DNA from: Flavobacteriales bacterium
Lineage (GTDB): Bacteria > Bacteroidota > Bacteroidia > UBA10329
Direction of reading: 5' to 3'
DNA: 53,793 nucleotides
Assembly: GCA_021741075.1 (NCBI GenBank)
Contig: JAIOYO010000022.1
Location: 1 to 53,793, forward strand
The notes under the pieces are model-generated. The model saw only the letters and a list, made by a program, of their open reading frames with translations. It ran no database searches and had not been told where the DNA came from. This document shows positions 33,855-41,440 of the stretch, one piece after another. The number at the start of each line of letters is the position of its first letter. Position 1 is the stretch's first letter. The translations under genes were made by a program, and so were the position numbers.

Positions 33855-34258
33855 CGTCATGCTGAACTTGTTTCAGCATCTATCTTTATCAGTAATGATT
33901 AAGGGCTACATCTATATCATCACGAACTACAACCGAACAGTATTGTACATAGGTGTAACTGGAAACCTACGAGACCGAATGCTTCGACATAAAGTTGAAG
34001 AAGGGTCAAAGTTTGCCTCCAAATACAAAAACAAGTATCTTCTCTATTATGAAGACTTTCCTGACATGAAACAAGCCATCAATCGTGAAAAGCAATTGAA
34101 AAATTGGCACCGGGAATGGAAGTTGAATTTGATTAAGGAGCTCAACCCAGATTTAAAGGATTTGGCAGACGATTGGTTTGATGAGGAGACTTTAGAGAAC
34201 GCTAAGGCTGGATTTACAAGCAAAGACCAATAGACCCTGAAACAAGTTCAGGGTGACG
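33855..34258 (+). mobile_element. 404-bp palindrome-flanked element carrying a GIY-YIG nuclease gene
   Basis: Left palindrome 33855-33882 and right palindrome 34231-34258 are the same ones that bound the gene-free 90-bp elements nearby. Between them, in place of the usual 34-bp spacer, is a single gene. Its ATG lies 12 bp after the left palindrome and its stop codon TAG is the first three bases of the right palindrome. This is the expected layout of an autonomous copy among non-autonomous relatives; that reading is inference. Confidence 0.65.
33895..34233 (+). CDS. GIY-YIG endonuclease domain protein
   Basis: A 112-residue single-domain GIY-YIG nuclease. Seen: GYIYIITNYNRTVLYIGVTG (the two GIY/YIG strands, here YIY and YIG), the Arg-bearing helix NLRDRMLRHK, LLYYEDFPDMKQAINREKQL with the catalytic Glu, and NWHREWKLNLI. 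It belongs to the small YhbQ/UPF0213-like group. Start chosen at 33895; the left palindrome itself supplies an in-frame ATG at 33859 that would add MLNLFQHLSLSV. Its stop is supplied by the right palindrome. It could cut at the palindromes to move or spread the element, or act in repair. There is no neighbour that explains it. Confidence 0.85.
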   Translation: MIKGYIYIITNYNRTVLYIGVTGNLRDRMLRHKVEEGSKFASKYKNKYLLYYEDFPDMKQAINREKQLKNWHREWKLNLIKELNPDLKDLADDWFDEETLENAKAGFTSKDQ

Positions 34259-34770
34259 GAATCTATTGGTTTGGAGCGAAATCACCATCAGGTGATGGTA
34301 TCTGATGTTTACCACTATCGGCCACTAGCACGTCATGCTGAACTTGTTTCAGCATCTATCTTTATCAGTATCTGTTTCAAGCTTTAACGTTATAGACCCT
34401 GAAACAAGTTCAGGGTGACGCGTGAAGCTGGCGTTGGTTATTCCCGAAGCATTCGTCATAAGCATCCGTCATGCTGAACTTGTTTCAGCATCTATCTTTA
34501 TCAGCATCTCTTCTGAGCTTCATAGCAATAGACCCTGAAACAAGTTCAGGGTGACGGTATCTATTGGTTTGGAGCGAAATCACCATCAGGTGATGGTATC
34601 TGATGTTTACCACTGTCGTTCACTAGCACTTCATGCTGAACTTGTTTCAGCATCTATCTTTATCAGCATCTCTTCTGAGCTTCATAGCAATAGACCCTGA
34701 AACAAGTTTAGGGTGACGCGGGTAGTTGGTTTTGCTTTTTTTCGGAGCATTCCACATTCCGCCAATCCCC

Positions 34771-34826
34771 TAATTCGCTAATTCGCTAATTCGCTAATCA
34801 ACTAATCAACTAATCAACTAATCATT
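34771..34826. repeat. Octanucleotide tandem repeat running into the tolC stop codon
   Basis: Three copies of TAATTCGC, then three of TAATCAAC and one TAATCATT, seven units in 56 bp with no gaps. The tolC stop codon (34822-34824, minus strand TGA) lies in the last unit, so changes in unit number would not alter the protein unless they reach past it. Confidence 0.85.
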
Positions 34827-36210
34827 CCTCCAACAGCACCCCCGCCAACTGCTTTAACTGCAACTCGGCATTCTTAGCATTGTACTTGGCCTGACTGTGG
34901 TTGCTCTGCGCATTGAGCATGTTTAGTTGTGCCTGTCTAAACTCGATAGATGTAACCTGCCCCTGCTTGAACATCTCGTTTGTGCGGTCAAAATTGCGCT
35001 GCGTGGTAGCCAGATTTGCCTGTTGCGCCTGGAGCACAAACAGGGCGTTCTGATAGCTGGAGTAGGCGTTCAACACATCGCGTTGCACCGTAACTGTAGT
35101 ACGTTCCTGTTGTATTTTTTGCGATTCGAGCGCAATCTGGGCGTTCTGCTGTCGGGTTTTGGTGGTGCCGCCATCAAAGATGTTCCAACTCAAACTCAAT
35201 CCCGCTTGCGGACCATAACTCTGACTTCCTTGCAAGAATGGACTTGCTGGGTTTTTGTTGCCATTATAGGCATAACCGGCATTGGCAGATAGCGAAGGAA
35301 ACCATCCCGCACGGCTTGCCTTGATGGCAAATTCGCTGTTGCGCAGTTGGCTATGCGTTTGCTCTATTTGCACGTTGCGTTCCAAGGCCTTGGTGCTCAA
35401 TTCTTCGGCAGCAAAGGCCATGCTGAAGCTCACGGTGGTATCTACCGCGAAGTCTGTATTGAGCGTGCGACCCATAATGAGGTTGAGGTTACGCTTGGCG
35501 TTCTCTAGTTGCTGAACAGTATTGAGCAGGTTGATGCTGTCGTTGTTCACATCCACCTCGGCATTCAGTACGTCCAATTGAGTAGACTGACCATATTCGT
35601 AGTTGTAGTTGGCGCGTTTGAGTCGGGTGGAGGAGACACTCAGCGCATTTTCTAGAATAGCTACGGTTTCTGTGAGTTGTGCAATTTGGAAGTAGGAACT
35701 GGAAAGTTGCAGAACCGTGTTTTCGATAATTTGCTTGGCCTGCAACTCAGATATGTTGTGCTGCTCCTTCAGTTGCTTGTAGTTGTACATCCGCCCCAGA
35801 CCATTAAAGATGGTGTAGTTGATACCGACCGAAGCACCGTAGTTGTAGGCATCGGTGGCATCAAAAGTGGAGGTTCCTTGCGCGGTTTCGTTCTCGCCCG
35901 TGTTGTAGGTTACGTTCGCGTTGCCACTGGCAGAAGCGGAGGGAAGGTAGCCGCTGTTGTAGATGCTGGCGTTGTTCTGAGCCGTTTCTACCGTCTTCTG
36001 CGCCACCTGAATGTCGTAGTTGTGCTGCAAGGCTAGTTTCATGGCTTCATCGCGGGTGAGGACATCTTGGGCTTGCGTATTCATGCTGAAACCTATAAGC
36101 AGCGTCATTGCGAGCGAAGCGAAGCAATCTCTTAATCGAAGTGCGATTGCTTCAGTCATTCTTCCTTCGCAATGACGCGTGTTCAAAGTATTTTCTAAAT
36201 CGGTGTTCAT
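34822..36210 (-). CDS. TolC-family outer-membrane efflux protein
   Basis: A 462-residue outer-membrane factor. The body has the duplicated TolC pattern: LTRDEAMKLALQHNYDIQVA, YNSGYLPSASASGNANVTYN, YNYEYGQSTQLDVLNAEVDV, then FPSLSANAGYAYNG, LSLSWNIFDGGTTKTRQQNA and FKQGQVTSIEFRQAQLNMLN. The N-terminus is odd: residues 11-35 (RHCEGRMTEAIALRLRDCFA and on) are encoded by a palindromic repeat (36102-36179), which supplies the start of the signal peptide before LLIGFSMNTQAQ. The internal ATG at 36159 (MTEAIALRLRDC) gives a more normal signal peptide than the ATG at 36210. It closes the tripartite pump with the upstream RND and adaptor genes. Confidence 0.88.
   Translation of the reverse strand: MNTDLENTLNTRHCEGRMTEAIALRLRDCFASLAMTLLIGFSMNTQAQDVLTRDEAMKLALQHNYDIQVAQKTVETAQNNASIYNSGYLPSASASGNANVTYNTGENETAQGTSTFDATDAYNYGASVGINYTIFNGLGRMYNYKQLKEQHNISELQAKQIIENTVLQLSSSYFQIAQLTETVAILENALSVSSTRLKRANYNYEYGQSTQLDVLNAEVDVNNDSINLLNTVQQLENAKRNLNLIMGRTLNTDFAVDTTVSFSMAFAAEELSTKALERNVQIEQTHSQLRNSEFAIKASRAGWFPSLSANAGYAYNGNKNPASPFLQGSQSYGPQAGLSLSWNIFDGGTTKTRQQNAQIALESQKIQQERTTVTVQRDVLNAYSSYQNALFVLQAQQANLATTQRNFDRTNEMFKQGQVTSIEFRQAQLNMLNAQSNHSQAKYNAKNAELQLKQLAGVLLEE
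36102..36179. repeat. Palindromic repeat (CGTCATTGCGAGCGAAG family) inside the tolC 5' end
   Basis: CGTCATTGCGAGCGAAGCGA at the left pairs with the right end CTTCCTTCGCAATGACG. The middle (AATCTCTTAATCGAAGTGCG and so on) is a second partial palindrome. The whole 78 bp is in frame in tolC and encodes residues 11-36. Confidence 0.85.
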
Positions 36211-36232
36211 CAGTTCAATCAGTTTTTCTTAG

Positions 36233-36342
36233 CATCCGTAATTCCCCTCTTGAGAGGGGTTAGGGGTGTGTTGTATTTCTAGTTTCATAGTTAAAGGAAC
36301 CCACCCCTAACCCCTCCAAGGAGGGGAACGTGCTATTCAAAT
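36233..36342. repeat. Inverted-pair repeat between RND permease and tolC
   Basis: Left half: ATTCCCCTCTTGAGAGGGGT followed by TAGGGGTG. Right half: CACCCCTAACCCCTCCAAGG followed by AGGGGAA. The two halves are inverted relative to each other and each is itself a hairpin. Outer flanks ATCCGTAATTC and GTGCTATTCAA recur in the copy at 39550-39676. Confidence 0.85.
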
Positions 36343-36376
36343 TCTTCACAAATCGTTAATCTAAAATCGTAAATCA

Positions 36377-39300
36377 TCAATCTTCACTCTCCGCCAATTC
36401 CTCAATCGCAGGTTCAACCGATTCTTTACTCGGTTTCTCGCCTTCCCACAACCAAAGCACATAGACTTTGAGGCTGTTTCCTACTGATAAAAGCATGGGT
36501 AGCATCACCAAGGTGAGGATGGTGGCAATGGCAATTCCGTAGGCGATGGAAATGGCCATGGGAATAAGGAATTGCGCCTGTCGACTCTTCTCCAAAATAA
36601 GAGGCGAAAGCCCCGCAATGGTGGTAACCGAAGTAAGGAAGATGGCACGGAAACGCGATTTCCCTGCTTCAATGAGCGCATCATCAAACGACAATCCTTC
36701 TTGCAAAAAGCTGTTGAATTTACTGATGAGCACCAGTCCATCGTTGACGATAATGCCGATGAGCGCAATGATTCCTAAGAACGAAAGCACGTTCACCGGA
36801 AAATCGTGCACCCAATGTCCCCATGCCACACCGATTAGCGCAAACGGAATCATGATCATCAGCAATATCGGCTGCATGTAAGAGCGGAAGGTGAAGGCGA
36901 TGATGATGTAAATGAGGAAGAGAATAACCGGAAATACTTTCCCTGCCGAACCTGTGACTTTCGAAGCTTCGCGGTTCTGCCCTTCGTACAAAGCCGAAAC
37001 AGAAGGGTATTTCTTTCTGATTTCGGGCATGATGTTCTCTTGAATATCAGCAAGCACATCCGAAGCACTTTCGCGCGGGTCTTTTAGGTCGGCTTCTACT
37101 TTTATTTCGCGCTTGCCGTCTAGGTGATTGATGCTTATCTCGCCCCGTTCGATGCTGTATTCTGCAATGGCATTCAGTGGCACACGTTCGCCTTTGGCAG
37201 AAACGATACGCATGTTGTCGAGGTCTTTGATGCTCGAACGGTTGTCGCGCTCGTAGCGCACCCAAACAATGATCTCGTCTTGTCCGCGCTGAAAACGCTG
37301 CACCTGAAGGCCGTTGAAGCCAGAACGCACTTGCGAAATCACATCATTAAGTGTGAAACCTAAGAGGTAAGCTTCGTCCTTCAAGGTCAGTTTAATCTCC
37401 TTGATACCGGCAGGGTCGTTGTCGCTGATGTCGCGCAGCAGCGTGTTCTCCTTTAGCTTCTCTTTCAGTTCGAGTTTAGCTGCCTTCAGTTCTTTGATGT
37501 TGTAGCTGAGCAGCGAAACCGACACCGGTTTTCCTCCGAAGTTGGAACCCGAATCGTAGATCACACTTTCGGCAGATGGATGTTCGCCCGCCAATTGAGC
37601 AATGGATTCGGCAATCTCGCCTGCGGTGAAATCGCGTTCCTCACCTGGCAAAAGATTGATTTTTAAGGAAGCATTGGCCGTTCCCGGACCAATACGCTTG
37701 ATCACATTCTCAATTACCTGCTTGTCTCCACTTTGACGCGAGGTGTAGTCTTCGTTCACCACCCATGCTTGCTCCTCGATCAAGGAGATAATGGAATCGG
37801 TTACTTCCGGATTGACGCCCTGCGGCATTTTCAGCGTCACATTCACCTGATCGGAAGCTATGACAGGGAAGAAGGTGGTTTTAATGATGCCACCGCCAAT
37901 GGCTCCAATCGTAATCAAGAACAACGAAAGGATGATGGCAAAGCCCAAGATCTTGTAGCGCATGAAGAAATGCAGGAACGGACTATAAAGCCTATCGCGC
38001 ATGAACTCCATTGCTCTATTGCCCCATTCGTTGAACCAATAAGTTTTCTGTGTGGGAGATAGGGCCTGCGAATGTGCTACGTGTGCTGGTAGAATAATGA
38101 GCGCTTCTAAAAGCGAGAAGGAAAGTGTGAGAATAACCACAATGGAAACCTCTCCGAAAAATTCCCCAATTCTGCCATCCAAAAAGAAGAAAGTGGAGAA
38201 GGCCACCAAGGTGGTGAGAATGGCCGATGTGATGGCCGGCATTACTTCCATGGTGCCGTCAACAGCAGCTTGAATGCGACCTTTTCCGAGTTCGTGGTGA
38301 TGGAAGATGTTCTCCGCGATTACAATTCCATCATCCACCAGAATTCCGATGACGATGATCATTCCGAAGAGCGAAAGCACGTTGATGGTCACATCGAAAT
38401 AAGACGCCAACATGAACATGCCCATGAACGAAACGGGAATTCCGAACGCCACCCACATGGCCAAGCGCGGACGCAGGAATAGTGAAAGGAAGAACAGAAC
38501 CAGTAAAATTCCTTGCATTCCGTTGTTCATAAGCAGAATGGTACGTTCTACCACCAACTGCGAGCGGTCGCTTGTTATGCTAATCTGCACATTATCGTGC
38601 GTGGCATTGAACTCTTCCGAATAGGCAGTAACCTTCTTGGCAGCCTGAATGAGGTCTTCGTTGTTGGTAGTGCTCACCGTTAGCGAAACCGAAGACTCAC
38701 CATTGAAATAGGTCTTATCGGGCGATTCGCTCCATGCGTCTTCTACCTTGGCCACATCTTTCAGGTAAATGATTCCGCCCGTTGCTTCGGTCTTTACAAT
38801 GATCTTGTCCATCTCGTTGCCGAGGTACTTTCGGTTGTTTACACGGATGAGGTAATCTTCCGAAATGGTTTTGATGGAGCCGCCAGTAACGAGAATGTTG
38901 TTCGAGGCCACGGCTGCCGAAACCTCTCTGAAAGTGAGATTGTAGGCCCGGAGCTTTTCCTCATTCACAGATACGGTGATCTCTTCGCTTGGAAATCCTT
39001 TCAGTTCTACTTGCGAAATGCCGTCAATGCCACGCAGGTCGTTCTCCACTTCGCGGCCAATGGTTTTGAGCGATTGTAATGAAATGTTCTCGCCACTTAC
39101 CTCAAACTCAATGGAAACGTTGAGGTTCTCGTTCTTGGCCACCACAGGCGGTTCCATTTCGGCAGGGAAGGAAGGAACCTTGTCCACCGCATTCTTCACA
39201 TCGGCCAAAAGCACGTCAATGTCGTAGCCTTTCTCTGCTTCGATGGTGATGAGAGCCGTGTTTTCTGATGAAGCGGAAGTGAAGCGATCCACGCCCACCA

Positions 39301-39523
39301 ATCCGCGCAGATTGTCTTCTATCTTCAGCACCACGCCTTCTTCCATTTCCTGCGGAGAAGCGCCCGGATAGGCCACTTGCACGGTTACGATCTTTGAGTC
39401 CTGTAGCGGAAAGAAACTCGATTTAAGCGAGAACATCCCGACCATGCCAAGCACCACCATGGCGAAAATGGACACGTTTACCGCAACCGGGTATTTGATA
39501 AAATGAGATATGAGCGATTTCAT
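36377..39523 (-). CDS. RND-family efflux permease (AcrB/MdtB-like)
   Basis: A 1048-residue inner-membrane pump with 12 expected spans in two halves. N-terminus MKSLISHFIKYPVAVNVSIF; porter-domain motifs VQVAYPGASPQEMEEGVVLK and VELKGFPSEEITVSVNEEKL; TM4 proton-relay motif GILVDDGIVIAENIFHHHEL with the two Asp; second-half motif GIIVNDGLVLISKFNSFLQE and AIFLTSVTTIAGLSPLILEK. It takes up drugs, lipids or metabolites from the periplasm or membrane and passes them to TolC using the proton gradient. It sits between adaptor and tolC in a four-gene operon with marR. The substrate is not readable. Confidence 0.93.
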   Translation of the reverse strand: MKSLISHFIKYPVAVNVSIFAMVVLGMVGMFSLKSSFFPLQDSKIVTVQVAYPGASPQEMEEGVVLKIEDNLRGLVGVDRFTSASSENTALITIEAEKGYDIDVLLADVKNAVDKVPSFPAEMEPPVVAKNENLNVSIEFEVSGENISLQSLKTIGREVENDLRGIDGISQVELKGFPSEEITVSVNEEKLRAYNLTFREVSAAVASNNILVTGGSIKTISEDYLIRVNNRKYLGNEMDKIIVKTEATGGIIYLKDVAKVEDAWSESPDKTYFNGESSVSLTVSTTNNEDLIQAAKKVTAYSEEFNATHDNVQISITSDRSQLVVERTILLMNNGMQGILLVLFFLSLFLRPRLAMWVAFGIPVSFMGMFMLASYFDVTINVLSLFGMIIVIGILVDDGIVIAENIFHHHELGKGRIQAAVDGTMEVMPAITSAILTTLVAFSTFFFLDGRIGEFFGEVSIVVILTLSFSLLEALIILPAHVAHSQALSPTQKTYWFNEWGNRAMEFMRDRLYSPFLHFFMRYKILGFAIILSLFLITIGAIGGGIIKTTFFPVIASDQVNVTLKMPQGVNPEVTDSIISLIEEQAWVVNEDYTSRQSGDKQVIENVIKRIGPGTANASLKINLLPGEERDFTAGEIAESIAQLAGEHPSAESVIYDSGSNFGGKPVSVSLLSYNIKELKAAKLELKEKLKENTLLRDISDNDPAGIKEIKLTLKDEAYLLGFTLNDVISQVRSGFNGLQVQRFQRGQDEIIVWVRYERDNRSSIKDLDNMRIVSAKGERVPLNAIAEYSIERGEISINHLDGKREIKVEADLKDPRESASDVLADIQENIMPEIRKKYPSVSALYEGQNREASKVTGSAGKVFPVILFLIYIIIAFTFRSYMQPILLMIMIPFALIGVAWGHWVHDFPVNVLSFLGIIALIGIIVNDGLVLISKFNSFLQEGLSFDDALIEAGKSRFRAIFLTSVTTIAGLSPLILEKSRQAQFLIPMAISIAYGIAIATILTLVMLPMLLSVGNSLKVYVLWLWEGEKPSKESVEPAIEELAESED

Positions 39524-39549
39524 TCTTTAACCAATGTTTTGATTTTCTA

Positions 39550-39676
39550 AGAATCCGTTATTCCCCTCTTGAGAGGGGGTAGGGGTGTGTATGATTCTAT
39601 TTTTCTTCATTTTACAATTCTGATGAATAACCCACCCCCAGCCCCTCCGAGGAGGGGAAGCGCGCTATTCAAGTTC
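39550..39676. repeat. Inverted-pair repeat between adaptor and RND permease
   Basis: Left half ATTCCCCTCTTGAGAGGGGG with TAGGGGTG, right half ACCCACCCCCAGCCCCTCCG with AGGAGGGGAA, then GCGCTATTCAA. It is the same element as at 36233-36342, with a somewhat longer middle, and fills almost the entire spacer between the two genes. Confidence 0.85.
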
Positions 39677-39682
39677 ATATTG

Positions 39683-40795
39683 TCACTCATATAAAGCAAT
39701 CTTCATCCCCGGAAAAGCACCCGAAGGCATTTTGGTCAGCACACGCTCGTTGTCTTCCAATCCAGAAACCACCACGGTCTTCTCTTTAAAATGAAGCGGT
39801 ACGATGGTCTTTTGCACCAGCACCGAATCTTTTGCCACATACACCTGATTCTCTGAAAAGAGCACGCTTCGTTCAATTTCGAAGGCGTTTTCTAGTTCTG
39901 TAGCGGCTACGGATGCCTGCATGAACATGCCTTCGTCTAAGCCCTGTCCGCTCAGTTCAATGAACACATCCACGGTTTGCGTTCCCGAATTGACGAGGCT
40001 ATTGATACGCGTGATCTTGCCTTTCCAAATTTTTGTAGCGTTTTCAGAGCTGTGCACATCTACGGTCTGACCAACTTTCAATTGATCGATCAACGAACTG
40101 CTCACTGGCATTTCCATCTCGTAAACCGTTGGCTGAATGAAAGTGCCGAGCTTTTGTCCGGGGCGGATAAGCGTTCCGGGAGTTACCAGCGATTCTGTTA
40201 GAATTCCGTCAAACGGAGCAGAAAGGCTGTACTTGGCCAAGGTCAGTTCCATGTTGCGGACGTTGTAGTAGTTGGTGTAGATGTTCCGTCCAGTAATGAA
40301 AAGCTTCTCCTTGTCTGTAGCAGGCTCGGGTAGGGCAGGAAGCGGTTTGTTCACATCCAAGGCAGAAAGAAAGCCGTTCCAACGCTCAAACGAAGCAGGA
40401 AAATCCAAGCGGATGTCGGCCAAAACAGCCGTAACCAAGTTCTGAAGACTGCTTTTTTGCGCCATCAACCCCGCTTTGTAAACCTCCGAATCGATGGACA
40501 CCAATCGGGCGCCTTTTCCGTAGCGCTCGCCTGCTTTAAAATTGCCAGAACTGGAGGTCATGATGCCTTGCACTTCGGCATACAGTTCTACACGGTTTTT
40601 GGCCATCAATTGGCCTGTGGCTTCCAGCTGAATCGGAATGGTCTGGTTTTTCACCACTTCGGTGTAAACCGTTGTTACCAGTTTCTCCTTCTTTTTGACA
40701 GGCGGCTTCTTGCTTTCGCTCAGTTTTGTTTTTAGCATGAAGCCACCTCCAAGGATGACAATACTAACGACTACGATGATGATTTTTCTTACCAT
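39683..40795 (-). CDS. Periplasmic adaptor (HlyD/membrane fusion protein) of the RND pump
   Basis: A 370-residue protein with an N-terminal membrane anchor (VRKIIIVVVSIVILGGGFML), no lipobox Cys. It has the MFP order: beta-barrel entry VVKNQTIPIQLEATGQLMAK, lipoyl-like NRVELYAEVQGIMTSSSGNF, a fairly short helical hairpin, SLSAPFDGILTESLVTPGTL (second lipoyl half) and the RND-contact beta-barrel (LKVGQTVDVHSSENATKIWK, SLVNSGTQTVDVFIELSG). It links the RND permease to TolC. It begins 3 bp after the marR stop and is therefore cotranscribed with the regulator. Confidence 0.9.
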   Translation of the reverse strand: MVRKIIIVVVSIVILGGGFMLKTKLSESKKPPVKKKEKLVTTVYTEVVKNQTIPIQLEATGQLMAKNRVELYAEVQGIMTSSSGNFKAGERYGKGARLVSIDSEVYKAGLMAQKSSLQNLVTAVLADIRLDFPASFERWNGFLSALDVNKPLPALPEPATDKEKLFITGRNIYTNYYNVRNMELTLAKYSLSAPFDGILTESLVTPGTLIRPGQKLGTFIQPTVYEMEMPVSSSLIDQLKVGQTVDVHSSENATKIWKGKITRINSLVNSGTQTVDVFIELSGQGLDEGMFMQASVAATELENAFEIERSVLFSENQVYVAKDSVLVQKTIVPLHFKEKTVVVSGLEDNERVLTKMPSGAFPGMKIALYE

Positions 40796-40798
40796 TTT

Positions 40799-41272
40799 CT
40801 ATTTGTTGATGCTGCAACTATCTATGTGTTTTCCTACGTTTTCCTGAATCTTCTTCATCACGGCAATTACCGTTTCTTGTTCTTCTTGAGTAATGCCTTC
40901 TTGCATGTGCAATATGGTCTCAAACAACACAGGCATGGTTTCGTTCACCACTTTTTCGCCATGTTTGGTTAAATGCACCATATTCACCCTTTTGTCTTCT
41001 GGAGATGTGATTCTGGCTACCAGATTTTTCTTCTCCATTGTGCTTAAAAGCCGCGTGAGACTTGTCTTATCGCGATCAGTAAGAAAGGCAAGGTCGTTCT
41101 GCGGAAGAGGACCATCATGGTATAAAATCTTTAAAAGAATAACCTGCTGACGGGTCAAACTGATTCCTCTTTCGCTGAGTTTTGTGGCAATGAAAAGATC
41201 GATGTGCTTCATGGTTTTGCCAATCCATGGCATCATCAATTTTTCCAAACCGGGAAACATTCCTTTCTTCAT
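40799..41272 (-). CDS. MarR-family transcriptional regulator
   Basis: A 157-residue winged-helix regulator. Seen: the dimer helices, LTRQQVILLKILYHDG, the recognition part LPQNDLAFLTDRDKTSLTRL, STMEKKNLVARITSPEDKRV (wing with the D-K-R pattern) and TKHGEKVVNETMPVLFETIL. It is first in the marR-mfp-RND-tolC operon and most likely represses it, being released by a small molecule that the pump exports. It is divergent from ktrB; the 168-bp space between them (or 75 bp to the earliest possible ktrB start) would hold the operator. No clear palindromic operator was picked out by eye. Confidence 0.88.
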   Translation of the reverse strand: MKKGMFPGLEKLMMPWIGKTMKHIDLFIATKLSERGISLTRQQVILLKILYHDGPLPQNDLAFLTDRDKTSLTRLLSTMEKKNLVARITSPEDKRVNMVHLTKHGEKVVNETMPVLFETILHMQEGITQEEQETVIAVMKKIQENVGKHIDSCSINK

Positions 41273-41440
41273 TTCGTCAGCAAATGTAGGGTTAATAGTT
41301 GCATGTGCAACTAAATAAATGTTAAAACATCATTTCAATGGAATTACTTGGTGATGCGTTTGCAACTGCCCTATTATGAGTACCAAATAAATTATGCCTT
41401 ACATCGATTGATTGTCGCAATAGAATCTGACTTTTGCGGC

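Larger units (their letters stand above)
33580..34718. repeat. Array of six inverted-palindrome pairs (90-bp REPIN-like elements)
   Basis: Each element starts with a left palindrome (CGTCATGCTGAACTTGTTTC followed by AGCATCTA) and ends with a right palindrome in the opposite orientation (TAGACCCTGAAACAAGTTCA followed by GGGTGACG). Pairs: 33580/33658-33685 (left arm damaged), 33720-33808, 33855-34258 (with a GIY-YIG gene inside), 34331-34420, 34467-34556, 34629-34718. The gene-free intact ones are 89-90 bp, with a 34-bp spacer. Flanking phrases also recur (34256-34330 versus 34554-34628, and 33806-33855 versus 34418-34467), so the array has grown by segmental duplication as well. It fills the 33292-33894 and 34234-34821 gaps. 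Confidence 0.88.

Noticed and set aside
33580..34718. CRISPR array
   Set aside because: The repeats alternate in orientation and their spacers are themselves repeated, which is not CRISPR organisation.
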